The position numbers and the translations under genes were made by a program. The notes beneath the pieces were generated by a model. It was not told where the DNA came from and ran no database searches. It saw only the letters and a list, made by a program, of their open reading frames with translations. Positions 52,462 to 61,577 of a stretch of 64,000 nt of DNA are shown here, one piece after another (the stretch's first letter is position 1; each line of letters starts with the position of its first letter). Origin of the DNA: Limosilactobacillus reuteri (lineage in GTDB: Bacteria; Bacillota; Bacilli; Lactobacillales; Lactobacillaceae); contig NZ_JAJGTZ010000029.1 of the NCBI RefSeq assembly GCF_020784725.1, positions 61,001 through 125,000 on the forward strand, written 5' to 3'.

Positions 52462-53289
52462 TTATTTCCACCAGGTATCGTATGGGGCAATCGGTAAGTG
52501 CCGTTTATGTTGCGTCCGCCGATACCAACCTTCAATCTTTTCAGCAGCTGCTGGCGAAACTTCACGACCTTCTAAGTAGTCGTCGATTTCATCATAGCGA
52601 ACACCAAGCGCTTCTTCATCGGGACGCATTGGTTTGTCTTCTTCTAAGTCTGCAGTTGGTGTTTTATCATAAAGCTTGGCTGGTGCTCCTAAGTATTGTA
52701 ATAAGGCTTTTCCTTGGCGCTTATCTAATCCAGAAAGTGGTGTAATATCGGCACCGCCATCCCCAAACTTAGTATAAAAACCAGTTACTGCTTCAGCGGC
52801 ATGGTCTGTTCCTACCACAGCTCCTTTGTTTTCTCCACCAATAGCATATTGGACAATCATTCGTTCCCGGGCTTTAATGTTTCCCTTATTAAAATCGCTA
52901 ATTGACGTACCTGCTTCATTTAAGGATGCCACCATCGCATCAGTCGTCGCCTTAATATTAACCCGCATTATTTTATCAGGTTTAATAAAGTCATTAATTG
53001 CAAACATTGCATCTGACTCATCAGCTTGCTCACCATATGGCAACCGGACTGCGATAAATTGGTATTCATTGTCGCCAGTCTCTTCCCGCAGCTTTTCGAC
53101 TGCCAATTGTGAAAGCCGCCCCGCCAAACTTGAATCTTGACCGCCAGAAATTCCTAATACCAGGGTCTTCATCTTAGTGGTTTGGAGAAAATCACAGATG
53201 AACTGAACACGTTTAGTTACTTCTGCTTGGGGATCAATTTGCGAGTTAACGCCTAATGCATTAATTATTTCTTCTTGATACTTTCGCAC
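52462..53289 (-). CDS. nadE: NH3-dependent NAD+ synthetase
   Basis: Amidates nicotinic acid adenine dinucleotide to NAD, the last step of NAD synthesis. The 275-residue protein has the PP-loop [15 protein letters not shown] (about 44-58), [14 protein letters not shown] and [24 protein letters not shown] (about 160-183). It has no glutaminase domain, so it uses ammonia. It lies 12 bp after pncB, making a nicotinate salvage pair. Confidence 0.96.
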   Translation of the reverse strand: MRKYQEEIINALGVNSQIDPQAEVTKRVQFICDFLQTTKMKTLVLGISGGQDSSLAGRLSQLAVEKLREETGDNEYQFIAVRLPYGEQADESDAMFAINDFIKPDKIMRVNIKATTDAMVASLNEAGTSISDFNKGNIKARERMIVQYAIGGENKGAVVGTDHAAEAVTGFYTKFGDGGADITPLSGLDKRQGKALLQYLGAPAKLYDKTPTADLEEDKPMRPDEEALGVRYDEIDDYLEGREVSPAAAEKIEGWYRRTQHKRHLPIAPYDTWWK

Positions 53290-53301
53290 TACAGATTACC
53301 T

Positions 53302-54768
53302 CTACTTATTCAATGATTTAACATATTCATGAACTTGGTGAATTAATTTAAGTTTATTATCATAGCATTTCTGTGACAAATCGACTGGGTATACTTCTGG
53401 GTTTAAATCTCGTTTATACTCATCCCATAAAGCATTTAAACTATCAAAACGGTGTTGTCGGCTCTCCTCTAAGGTCGGTTCATCATAAACATACTTACCA
53501 TCTTGCCAGATTGGCTTTAGCATTGGCCGGGCAGTAAAATCCTCCACGTCTTTTTGTTGGAGTGGGAAGTTAGGATTGAACATATTGAGTGATTTTTCAT
53601 TACGAGGATCCTCATCAACTAATGTAATATAATCCCCTTCACTCTTGAGATCTGCACGATCGTTAATCCGCCATACTTGTTTTTTGCCGGGAGTTGACAT
53701 TTTACCAACATTATTAGAAATCTTAATCGTATCAACAAGTTGGCCATCTTCATCTTCAATAGCAACTAATTTATACACCGCCCCTAGAGTGGGTTGGTCA
53801 TAGGCAGTAATTAACTTAGTCCCGATTCCCCACGTATCAATCTTCGCTCCTTGCATTTGCAAGTTTTGGATTGTCTTTTCATCCAAGCCATTAGATGCGA
53901 TGATTTTTGCGTCTGGAAAACCAGCATCATCCAGCATTTTGCGTACTTTTTTAGATAGGTAGGCCATATCACCACTGTCAATCCGGACACCGATAAAGTT
54001 AATTTTATCGCCAAATTCCTTGGCAACCTTAATTGCGTTTGGAACCCCACTCTTTAAGGTATCAAAAGTATCCACAAGAAAGACACAATTATGATGAGTT
54101 TCTGCATATGCTTTAAATGCGTCATAATCATTCATGTATACTTGCACAAGGGCATGAGCATGGGTTCCTGAAATCGGGATACCAAATAATTTACCTGCAC
54201 GGACGTTACTTGTAGCATCAAAGCCACCAATATATGCTGCTCGCGTTCCCCACAAAGCTGCATCCAATTCTTGTGCCCTCCGTGAACCAAATTCCATTAC
54301 AGTTTGGTTACCGACAATTGACTTAATTCGTGAAGCCTTTGTCGCAATCATAATCTGATAATTAAGAATATTTAAAATTGCCGTTTCAATCAATTGGCCT
54401 TCAATAATTGGCGCATCAACCTGAATAATCGGCTCATGGTTAAATACCAGATCTCCTTCTTCAAAGCTGCTGATTGAACCCGTAAATTTAAAGTTACGTA
54501 AATATTCTAGAAAGTCATCATCAAATTGATTCGTAGACTTTAAATATTCAATGTCGCTATCAGTAAAATGTAATTGCTTTACATAGCGAATAATGTGATC
54601 TAACCCGGCAAAAACAGCATACCCATTATTAAATGGCATTTTACGGAAGAAGGCCTCAAAGACAGCACGGCGGTTACCCATTCCTTTTTTCCAGTAGGTC
54701 TGCATCATACTCAATTCATACGCATCAGTATGAAGGGTAAGGCTATCATCCGGATAATCAAATTTCAT
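53302..54768 (-). CDS. pncB: Nicotinate phosphoribosyltransferase
   Basis: Joins nicotinate with PRPP to give nicotinate mononucleotide, the entry of NAD salvage. The 488 residues show LHTDAYELSMMQTYW, the phosphohistidine-region GTHAHALVQVY (about 202-212), FLVDTFDTLKSGVPNAI and GVRIDSGDMAYLSKKVR. This is the longer Firmicutes form. The start is ATG 54768 with GAGGAATT upstream. No nadD is beside it, so the intermediate step is encoded elsewhere. Confidence 0.95.
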   Translation of the reverse strand: MKFDYPDDSLTLHTDAYELSMMQTYWKKGMGNRRAVFEAFFRKMPFNNGYAVFAGLDHIIRYVKQLHFTDSDIEYLKSTNQFDDDFLEYLRNFKFTGSISSFEEGDLVFNHEPIIQVDAPIIEGQLIETAILNILNYQIMIATKASRIKSIVGNQTVMEFGSRRAQELDAALWGTRAAYIGGFDATSNVRAGKLFGIPISGTHAHALVQVYMNDYDAFKAYAETHHNCVFLVDTFDTLKSGVPNAIKVAKEFGDKINFIGVRIDSGDMAYLSKKVRKMLDDAGFPDAKIIASNGLDEKTIQNLQMQGAKIDTWGIGTKLITAYDQPTLGAVYKLVAIEDEDGQLVDTIKISNNVGKMSTPGKKQVWRINDRADLKSEGDYITLVDEDPRNEKSLNMFNPNFPLQQKDVEDFTARPMLKPIWQDGKYVYDEPTLEESRQHRFDSLNALWDEYKRDLNPEVYPVDLSQKCYDNKLKLIHQVHEYVKSLNK

Positions 54769-54829
54769 TAGTATAATTCCTCTCAAAAGTAATATCGTTA
54801 ATCAGTATTGTAACATGGATTTGTCTTGA

Positions 54830-55531
54830 TTACTTTTCAAAGACAAATTCAAACCGCGATCCAACATATTGAGTATGGACATATTCAAAAGGCCGACCAT
54901 CTTGTAAGTAAGATAGTTGGGTCATTCGCAAGAGAGCATCCCCTCGCTTAATCTGCAAGTAGTTAGCAATCTTTTCTGTCGCCTTTGTTGCTGAAATATG
55001 CTGGGTCGCATGCCCAGGATAAAGGTTCGCCTTTTTTTCTAGCGTCCGATAAAAAGAAGTGGTAATTTCTTCTTTACTAAATTTTTGAACGAGATTAGCA
55101 GGAACGGTTGCAATTTCGTAGCAAATCGGCACATCATTTCCATAACGCACTCGTTCCATTCGTAAAACTTGTTCATCTGGTGCTAACTTTAGCTTTTCAA
55201 CCTCTGTTTGCGAAGGAATCGTCAAGTGGTAAGAAATTGTCTTACTAGCAGCTTTCTTCCCTGTCGCATGCATTAATTCAGTAAAACTCGTTATTCCCGA
55301 CATTTTTTCTTGAACTTTGCGATTAGCGACAAAAGTTCCAGAACCAACTCTTCGCTCAAGAATTCCTTCATCAACTAATGCTTGAATTGCTTGTCGCAGG
55401 GTCATTCGACTGACACCAAAATTATTAGCAAGTTCGCGTTCAGCGGGAATTTTATCGCCAACTTTCCACTCACCATCTTCAATGTTTTGTCTTAACTGAT
55501 TGTGAATTTGAATATAAACAGGTGAACTCAT
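54830..55531 (-). CDS. GntR family transcriptional regulator, HutC/UTRA type
   Basis: A 233-residue regulator with the GntR winged helix (QLRQNIEDGEWKVGDKIPAERELANNFGVSRMTLRQAIQAL in pieces, about 11-51) and a C-terminal UTRA ligand domain (about 90-230), as in NagR/YvoA and TreR-like factors. Ligands of this group are usually phosphorylated sugars. It is transcribed by itself; the nearby NAD and racemase genes give no clear hint of the target. Confidence 0.9.
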   Translation of the reverse strand: MSSPVYIQIHNQLRQNIEDGEWKVGDKIPAERELANNFGVSRMTLRQAIQALVDEGILERRVGSGTFVANRKVQEKMSGITSFTELMHATGKKAASKTISYHLTIPSQTEVEKLKLAPDEQVLRMERVRYGNDVPICYEIATVPANLVQKFSKEEITTSFYRTLEKKANLYPGHATQHISATKATEKIANYLQIKRGDALLRMTQLSYLQDGRPFEYVHTQYVGSRFEFVFEK

Positions 55532-55552
55532 TTTCTTTCCTCCTTACGCCAT

Positions 55553-55588
55553 TGTTTGCTAAACATTGCGCATGTGTATATTTTACAC
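55553..55588 (-). promoter_or_regulatory. Two palindromes upstream of the GntR gene, candidate operators
   Basis: TGTTT-GCT-AAACA (55553-55565) and GTGTA-TATTT-TACAC (55574-55588), 22-57 bp before the gene. GntR/HutC proteins often bind such sites to regulate themselves; -10-like AATATAC lies inside the second. Confidence 0.4.
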
Positions 55589-55630
55589 CATTCCCAAAAA
55601 TCTAGACCAATTTCTTAAAATATCGCCCAA

Positions 55631-55677
55631 AAAATTAGAGACCGTTGGAATTATTACCTTTCCTCGGTCTCTAATTT
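55631..55677. terminator. Bidirectional terminator after the racemase gene
   Basis: Arms AAATTAGAGACCG and CGGTCTCTAATTT, 20-base loop, T-rich on both strands; it ends the racemase transcript. Confidence 0.85.
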
Positions 55678-55687
55678 TTAATCTTTA

Positions 55688-56398
55688 TTATTTTTGTCGT
55701 AATTTCAATGCTCGTTCAAGAGACCGATCAACAATAATTGATTGTGAATCGGCAACCGGGTACTTAGTTTCAGGGTCCATCTCTTCTGCAAAAGATAATT
55801 CAGTACAACCCAAAACTACTACATCTGCTCCTTGTTCTTCAATCATTTTCCGCACTAGCTCATGATACTTCTTGCCATCAGAATGGCCAGCTTCTTTGAT
55901 ATCATGGTAAATCAAGTCTTCTGTCATATCGGCGATCTCAGGAGTTGGCTTGATAAGTTCGTACCCATCCTTTTCAATATAAGGATCATATAAGTTAGCT
56001 GCCAAAGTTCCTTTAGTGGCTAATAGACCAACCCGCTTTGCATCCGGCTTAATCTTCTTAATCTCGTTAACCGTTTCTTGCAGCATATTGAGAATCGGAA
56101 TCTCCGTTGCTGCCTGTAACTTATCAAAAGAGTAATGGGCTGTATTACAAATTAAGACAAAGAATGCAGGATTCAAAAGACTTTGCTGTTTAATATCTTC
56201 AATCAGGGCCTCATTAGGATCTGGTTGACTATGGTCGAGAATCCATGTAGTACGATCAGGAACGGTTGCATGATTAACAACTAAATAGTTTAAGTAATCT
56301 TGATCACGATGAATTGGCGTTCTCTTATCTAACAGCCGTACATAACTTTCTGTTGCTAGCGTCCCCATTCCACCTAAAATTGTAAAAAATTGTTGCAT
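55688..56398 (-). CDS. Aspartate/glutamate racemase family protein
   Basis: Cofactor-free racemase of 236 residues with both catalytic cysteines: LICNTAHYSF (about Cys-83) and VVLGCTELSFAEEM (about Cys-194), and the GGMGTLATESYVRLLD start. Similar to RacD/YgeA rather than MurI by length and motif. It follows the AspT-like exchanger gene by 32 bp, so aspartate is a likely substrate; this is inference. Confidence 0.87.
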   Translation of the reverse strand: MQQFFTILGGMGTLATESYVRLLDKRTPIHRDQDYLNYLVVNHATVPDRTTWILDHSQPDPNEALIEDIKQQSLLNPAFFVLICNTAHYSFDKLQAATEIPILNMLQETVNEIKKIKPDAKRVGLLATKGTLAANLYDPYIEKDGYELIKPTPEIADMTEDLIYHDIKEAGHSDGKKYHELVRKMIEEQGADVVVLGCTELSFAEEMDPETKYPVADSQSIIVDRSLERALKLRQK

Positions 56399-56430
56399 TA
56401 TAATTTTGCACGCCCTTTCTAAGCGATAAA

Positions 56431-58080
56431 TTATGATAGTAGCGCCACAAAAATCGGCCCTAGTAATGTAATTCCAATATTACCAACTACAAACGCCGGA
56501 GTAAAGGCAGCCGCATAATATGCTCCGCCTTCTGGACCTGCTTTTTGCGAAATCTCATTCATTGCCGCTGCAATCGTTCCTGAACCAGTCAGTGCACCAA
56601 TTAAAGCAAGAGGTTCCATCTTCAATATATAGCGTCCAAAGAACAGCGTTAGTAAATGTGGCATTATTGAAATCATCGCCCCAATGAATAAGACCCCGAT
56701 ACCCAACGACTTAATTGCACTTGTAAATGCTTGAGCTGATTGCAAACCAACTGTTCCTACAAAAAGCGTTAGTCCAAAACTCTGAAGAAAGCTAGTTACC
56801 GTTACAGGGATGGATTTACGGTCACGGTGACGCTCAATCCACGAACTCAGGATTAGTCCCATAATTAAAGCCGCCGTTCCGTTCCCTAGTTGCAACGGAA
56901 TACTATTTAATTTTAGCCCGATAATTCCTAAAAGGGAAGCACAACCGATTCCTAAAGAGAATAAAGAATAATTCATTGCTGTATCTGCAGCTTTCCAGCG
57001 TCCCATCTTTTTTAAAATTGCCTTGGTTCGCGATGTATTCCCAGTCAATGAAATCACATCTCCTGGCCGCAACTGGTTAATCAATTGTTGGTTTCCGCTG
57101 ATTGGGTCTTGAATGTTCACAAAAACCCCGTGTTGGCGAAGAAGGGCTAATTCACCCGGTTTAAAGTTTTTCCCCAGAACAAAAGCTCGTTCACGCGGCG
57201 CATTGGTCGGCGTCAACACTTCTGTTAATCCTGGTACTCGCATTAATCGATCGAAATGATCGGCGTAACCAATAACAGTTAGCAAGTCGCCAACCTGCAA
57301 TTGATATTCAAGGTGGTCAGTCATTTTGCCATCATGAAAAGCAGCTAACCCAATAATTCGGTAATTAGACCGCCGATTAAATTCCTCAAGCATTTTACCG
57401 ACAAGCGGTGAATTATCTGCAATGCGATATGTTCGTCGCCAAGTTGGATTAGGGTTTTTAGCATGGAAGTGATAATGTTCAGCCATTTTAGGACCCTGTT
57501 CAGCAATTGAAATCCCCAAAATTTTAGGTGCTAGGTCACGTAAAAAAATAATTATCCCTAATGTTCCAAAAACGTATGTTAAAGCATAGGCAACTGGGAG
57601 CTGAGCCTCATAAGTTGCCTTAACGCTTTGACTGACTGGTAAAGATCCAATTGTTTGTAATGAACTGGCAACAGTGGCTGATTGGGTAAGGGCCCCTGAA
57701 ATAACTCCGGCAGCGATTCCCGGTCCAATCTTAAAGGCAGAAAAAAGACTCCACCCAACTAAGAACGCAACAACCATCCAGAAAATACTAGCGATTAAAA
57801 TTCGAATCCCAAATAATTTCAAACTAACTAATAACTGAGGTCCAATTCGATAACCAACAGAGAACATGAAGGCGCCAAAGAAAATCGTTCCCAACATCTC
57901 ATCCCGGGGAAAACTCCCAATTTGCCCCACTATTAAGGTCACAATTAACGTTCCCACCGTTGCCCCAATATTAAATTTACCCGCAATTTTATAGTTTCCA
58001 ATCAAAAAGCCAATTGCAAGACAAATAAACAGCGTAAAAACCTGATTGCTCACCATAAAGTGAACGATAGAATGTATCAT
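56431..58080 (-). CDS. AspT-type amino acid exchanger (aspartate:alanine antiporter family)
   Basis: A 549-residue membrane protein with about 11 helices in two blocks (5-180 and 375-548) around a cytoplasmic pair of TrkA-C/RCK-C domains (about 205-360). Each block has the repeated Gly/Ala-rich GALTGSGTIAAAMNE / SGALTQSATVASSLQ motif of the Asp-Al exchanger family. In Tetragenococcus AspT pairs with aspartate decarboxylase; here the partner is a racemase, so the exchange pair is uncertain. Confidence 0.85.
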   Translation of the reverse strand: MIHSIVHFMVSNQVFTLFICLAIGFLIGNYKIAGKFNIGATVGTLIVTLIVGQIGSFPRDEMLGTIFFGAFMFSVGYRIGPQLLVSLKLFGIRILIASIFWMVVAFLVGWSLFSAFKIGPGIAAGVISGALTQSATVASSLQTIGSLPVSQSVKATYEAQLPVAYALTYVFGTLGIIIFLRDLAPKILGISIAEQGPKMAEHYHFHAKNPNPTWRRTYRIADNSPLVGKMLEEFNRRSNYRIIGLAAFHDGKMTDHLEYQLQVGDLLTVIGYADHFDRLMRVPGLTEVLTPTNAPRERAFVLGKNFKPGELALLRQHGVFVNIQDPISGNQQLINQLRPGDVISLTGNTSRTKAILKKMGRWKAADTAMNYSLFSLGIGCASLLGIIGLKLNSIPLQLGNGTAALIMGLILSSWIERHRDRKSIPVTVTSFLQSFGLTLFVGTVGLQSAQAFTSAIKSLGIGVLFIGAMISIMPHLLTLFFGRYILKMEPLALIGALTGSGTIAAAMNEISQKAGPEGGAYYAAAFTPAFVVGNIGITLLGPIFVALLS

Positions 58081-58170
58081 TTTAACTTATAGTCACTTTC
58101 TTTAAAACCCTGTAATAACTTGTATTAATTAAGCCACATTATCACATTCTTGTCAGGCTAATTCAACCAC

Positions 58171-59571
58171 TTATTGAGAAATACTTTCCTTCTTTTGTTG
58201 CATGCGATAGTTAGTAACCATTGTTAATAAAGTAATAATTGCCAAAACTCCTAATAAGATAAAGTCAAATCGTCCTCCAGCATACGTACGTCCCAGCAAT
58301 GAGCCGCTATTGTCCATTTGGAATAAAGCAATTGTGGAGGCAAGAAGACTCGTCCCTAGTGAGCCAGCAAATTGTTGGACCATATTGAAAATTGAGTTTA
58401 CATCAGGGGCATTTTGTGGTTGAACCAACATTGAAGCATTGGAAATTGTATTCGAAAAAGCAAAGTTAAAACCAATTCGTAAAATAACGAAGAAGATCGT
58501 TATTAATAATGGCGTTAAATGACGTTGGAAAATACTGAAGCAACTTGTCCCAATAACCAAAAGAATTCCCCCGGAAATAACTGGCGTAGCAAAACCATAA
58601 CGATCAGCCAAAGTTCCAGCAAATGGCGAGATAAAAGCACCGATTAATGACCCGGGAAATAAAATAAGACCCGCGACAATTGCCGAAGAGTGCAAAACAT
58701 ATTGAACGTAAATAGGAATAACAAGCGAAATTCCAATATTAATAAACTGTAAATTAAAATAAGTGACAGTTGATAGCCGCAATGGGACAACCTTAAACAC
58801 CTTTAAGTCAAACAATTCTGATTTACCGTGATTATTGATATAGATAAAGGCGCTAAAGAAAATAATTGCTACCAATAATAAAAGCCAAACCTGTTTTCCA
58901 AATCCTTGTTTCCCAATCGAAGAAACTGCACTAATTATACTAATAAGGGCAATTGCCAGTGTAATTAAGCTTCCATAACTAAAGGCTTTATCATTTCCAA
59001 GGGGTTTATTGCGAATAAAAAGTTGACCACATACAAGACTAATCAAAACAATTGGTAGTAAAATCCAAAAGATCATCCGCCATGATAGCATTTCTGAAAC
59101 GACCCCACCATATGTTGGTCCCAGTGCTGGTGCAAACGAAATAACCATTGCAGCCATTCCGGTCATCATACCAATTCTTTCACGCGGAATCTCCGTAAAA
59201 ATTAAATGGAACATGATTGGCGTTGCTAACCCAGTTGCCATAGCTTGAATCAATCTCCCCGTTAACAAAATAGGGAAATTACCAGTCAAAGCACACATTA
59301 AGTCACCAATAATGAAAACTGATACTGCAAATAAGTGCAACCAACGTGCTTGATACTGGCGTAATAGATAGGCAGTTGTCCCCATTGTAATTGTTACCAT
59401 CAATAAATAACCAGTTGTAATCCACTGAATAACATCGAGCGATACATTAAACTGAGCAGATAATTCTGGATATGTGACGTTCATCGATGTTTCATTCAAA
59501 ATTCCGATAAACGTTAGTAATGCAAGGGAACCAATTGCGAGATAAATACGTGAATAGTTTTTTTCTGCCAT
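58171..59571 (-). CDS. MFS transporter, DHA2 drug:H+ antiporter family
   Basis: A 466-residue protein with 14 predicted membrane helices, as in EmrB/LmrB/QacA. It shows the antiporter motif ALGPTYGGVVSEMLSWRMIFWI (motif C region, about 147-168) and GTLADRYGF (motif A, about 318-326). Single gene, drug or bile substrate unknown. Confidence 0.9.
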   Translation of the reverse strand: MAEKNYSRIYLAIGSLALLTFIGILNETSMNVTYPELSAQFNVSLDVIQWITTGYLLMVTITMGTTAYLLRQYQARWLHLFAVSVFIIGDLMCALTGNFPILLTGRLIQAMATGLATPIMFHLIFTEIPRERIGMMTGMAAMVISFAPALGPTYGGVVSEMLSWRMIFWILLPIVLISLVCGQLFIRNKPLGNDKAFSYGSLITLAIALISIISAVSSIGKQGFGKQVWLLLLVAIIFFSAFIYINNHGKSELFDLKVFKVVPLRLSTVTYFNLQFINIGISLVIPIYVQYVLHSSAIVAGLILFPGSLIGAFISPFAGTLADRYGFATPVISGGILLVIGTSCFSIFQRHLTPLLITIFFVILRIGFNFAFSNTISNASMLVQPQNAPDVNSIFNMVQQFAGSLGTSLLASTIALFQMDNSGSLLGRTYAGGRFDFILLGVLAIITLLTMVTNYRMQQKKESISQ

Positions 59572-59600
59572 TGCTTTCCGATTCCTCCTTCAAATCAAAA

Positions 59601-59640
59601 TAAAAAGAGCCACGGTGATAAAACTCCACCACAGCTCTGC
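59601..59640 (-). terminator. Intrinsic terminator
   Basis: AGAGCTGTGGTG / CACCGTGGCTCT stem followed by TTTTTATTTT on the minus strand, behind the hypothetical gene ending at 59688. Confidence 0.88.
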
Positions 59641-59687
59641 AATAACGATTTAATTCTACCAAGGAAGCAGAACGAAAGTCAACGTTA

Positions 59688-60332
59688 TTATTTTTCTGCT
59701 AATTTCTTTAACCAGTCTTTCGTTTCTTCGTCTAGTTCAGGGGCAATTTCAAACTTAAATGGCGCTAGTAACAACCGTACTTTATCCCATTCAATCGTTT
59801 GATCATGATAGATCGTTGTTAGCATCATTGTCACCATCTGATCTTTTTTATGTGGATCAACTCCCGGCTGATTAATAAACGTAATTGCAGTAATCTTTCT
59901 GGCCAATAATTTTGCAATTAACGTCTCCATTTCCTGGGTTGTGACTGGGTGCTTAATTCGTAGACGTTTTTCTAATGGGACTGCAGGAAGTTCTTTTTGT
60001 AAAAACTTTTGAAGCAAATCCCATTCTCCCAGAATTTCTGGATAGAATTGCCAAGGTACCCGGGCATTAAGACTCGCTAGTAAATTTGGAATGATCGCCT
60101 GTAAATCCCCATCATTTTCTTGTAAAGAATCACAAATTTCAATCAAGAACCGTTGAGCAGTTTCTCGAGCCCCAGATTGAGCCCTCTTCTTAGCTGTTAA
60201 AGCAAAGCGAACCACTAGGAAATCTGTTAACTGTTCATCATCAATGGTCGCACTAGTCGCATTGCGTTTCACTTTAAAATCATTTATTTGTTTAGTTCGC
60301 ATGCTTTTGGCAAAATGACCTTGTTTAGGCAT
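59688..60332 (-). CDS. Conserved hypothetical protein
   Basis: A 214-residue soluble protein that I do not recognise. The start is basic (MPKQGHFAKSMRTKQINDFKVKRN), the rest is mostly helical and Leu-rich with two long amphipathic stretches (DLQAIIPNLLASLNARVPWQFYPEILGEW; VTTQEMETLIAKLLARKITAITFI given here in part). No membrane helix or catalytic motif is seen. It stands alone between an MFS gene and tRNA genes with its own terminator. Confidence 0.65.
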   Translation of the reverse strand: MPKQGHFAKSMRTKQINDFKVKRNATSATIDDEQLTDFLVVRFALTAKKRAQSGARETAQRFLIEICDSLQENDGDLQAIIPNLLASLNARVPWQFYPEILGEWDLLQKFLQKELPAVPLEKRLRIKHPVTTQEMETLIAKLLARKITAITFINQPGVDPHKKDQMVTMMLTTIYHDQTIEWDKVRLLLAPFKFEIAPELDEETKDWLKKLAEK

Positions 60333-60378
60333 TGGCTGTCATTCCTTTTTTCATATAGCTTAATAAAATTTTGAACTA

Positions 60379-60418
60379 GAAAAGGCTAAGAAAAACTGAT
60401 GTTTTTCTTAGCCTTTCA
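60379..60418 (-). terminator. Terminator of the tRNA-Tyr/tRNA-Gln transcript
   Basis: Perfect 16-bp stem AAAGGCTAAGAAAAAC / GTTTTTCTTAGCCTTT with a TGAT/ATCA loop, 8 bp behind tRNA-Gln. Confidence 0.85.
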
Positions 60419-60425
60419 ATAACAG

Positions 60426-60497
60426 TTGGGCTAGCTGGATTCGAACCAGCGCATGACGGTACCAAAAACCGTTGCCTTACCGCTTGGCTATAGCCCA
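60426..60497 (-). tRNA. tRNA-Gln (anticodon TTG)
   Basis: 72-nt tRNA. Acceptor TGGGCTA pairs with TAGCCCA; the anticodon stem ACGGT/ACCGT holds loop TTTTGGT, giving TTG; T-arm GCTGGTTCGAATCCAGC. CCA is not encoded. Confidence 0.96.
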
Positions 60498-60507
60498 ATA
60501 ATAAAGA

Positions 60508-60590
60508 TGGAGGAGGGTGGATTCGAACCGCCGAACCCGAAGGAACGGTTTTACAGACCGTCGCGTTTAACCAGACTTCGCTACTCCTCC
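60508..60590 (-). tRNA. tRNA-Tyr (anticodon GTA)
   Basis: 83-nt class II tRNA. Acceptor GGAGGAG pairs with CTCCTCC; anticodon stem ACGGT/ACCGT with loop CTGTAAA, giving GTA; T-arm GGCGGTTCGAATCCACC. It precedes tRNA-Gln by 10 bp on one transcript. Confidence 0.96.
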
Positions 60591-60634
60591 AAGAAGTTGC
60601 TTGATTAAATATTTCGTATCAATCAACGTTTATT

Positions 60635-60663
60635 ATAATACCTAATTTCCAACCTCATTGCAA
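60635..60663 (-). promoter_or_regulatory. Promoter of the tRNA pair
   Basis: Minus strand TTGCAA (60658-60663), 17-bp spacer, TATTAT (60635-60640), 45 bp before tRNA-Tyr. Confidence 0.7.
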
Positions 60664-60691
60664 GTGTTTTTTCTTATTTTTTTTGAAAAAA

Positions 60692-61522
60692 CTAGATTTT
60701 TTTAGTATAAAGGTGGCTAATCCATTGATCTAATAGGCTTTTCCCCTTCCAGTCCTCACTATTTTTGCGTCTGACCCCAACTGCTTGATTACGGTATTCA
60801 ATATTTCCAACGGTAATTAATGGTTGAGCATAATGAAGATGCCCATAGAAAACTGCTTTTACTTCCGGGAATTTAGCGAGTAATACTCCTAAGTGTCTAC
60901 TGCCCAACATTGCTGTCGTCATCTCCCACATCCGCTGCCGCCGTGCTGATTCAATAATTGGATGCGGGAGAGCTTCTCTAATCGGTGCGAAGTGGGTCAT
61001 AAAGATAACCTGTTTTTGTTGATTGCGAGCCTGTTTTAGGTTTTCTTCAACTTGGTCTAAAACAATCGCCATTCGTTCTGGATCATTCATTGGCTGCATA
61101 ATTGGACGATCCACCCAATATGCCCGCTTCCATTTTGCGACCGCTTTTATATTACTTTCATACGTTGAAAACGAATAATCATACCAACCATTGTTACCGA
61201 TAATCCGCCAGTTTGTTTGGGGAATATCGATAAATCGGTTATGAAAATATAGATCATCATCTAAATTTTCTAATTGCTCATAAGTGACCCCTTTTAACAT
61301 ATCGTGGTTACCAGCAAGATAATGGACCTTTGTGATAGGCAATTGCGATTGTAGTTCCGCAAAATATACGCTGGTTTGCGCAAAATCATTAAAGGAATCC
61401 CCCACAAAAAAGTAATGGTCAATTTCTTGACGGGTTAAATAATGTGCCTGTTGAGTAATAATTTCTGCAACATCAGCATGATTTAAATCTAAATGAAGGT
61501 CACTGCTTACTGCAATTTTCAT
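60692..61522 (-). CDS. Metallophosphoesterase
   Basis: A 276-residue calcineurin-like phosphatase. Metal-binding motifs are in order: VSSDLHLDLNH (Asp, His, about 5-15), FVGDSFND (about 38-45), LAGNHDM (about 87-93), MTHFAP (about 174) and FYGHLH (about 235, GHxH). The role is not clear; the group includes serine/threonine phosphatase-like and nuclease-like members. It ends 30 bp before the next transcription unit. Confidence 0.9.
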   Translation of the reverse strand: MKIAVSSDLHLDLNHADVAEIITQQAHYLTRQEIDHYFFVGDSFNDFAQTSVYFAELQSQLPITKVHYLAGNHDMLKGVTYEQLENLDDDLYFHNRFIDIPQTNWRIIGNNGWYDYSFSTYESNIKAVAKWKRAYWVDRPIMQPMNDPERMAIVLDQVEENLKQARNQQKQVIFMTHFAPIREALPHPIIESARRQRMWEMTTAMLGSRHLGVLLAKFPEVKAVFYGHLHYAQPLITVGNIEYRNQAVGVRRKNSEDWKGKSLLDQWISHLYTKKI

Positions 61523-61531
61523 AACTCACCT

Positions 61532-61566
61532 CAAAAAAAAGAGACCAAGAATTATTCTCGATCCCT
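61532..61566 (-). terminator. Intrinsic terminator of dtpT
   Basis: 13-bp stem with three wobble pairs (AAGGGATCGAGAA / TTCTTGGTCTCTT) and a loop of TAA, followed by eight T on the minus strand. Confidence 0.85.
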
Positions 61567-61577
61567 TAATATAATTT

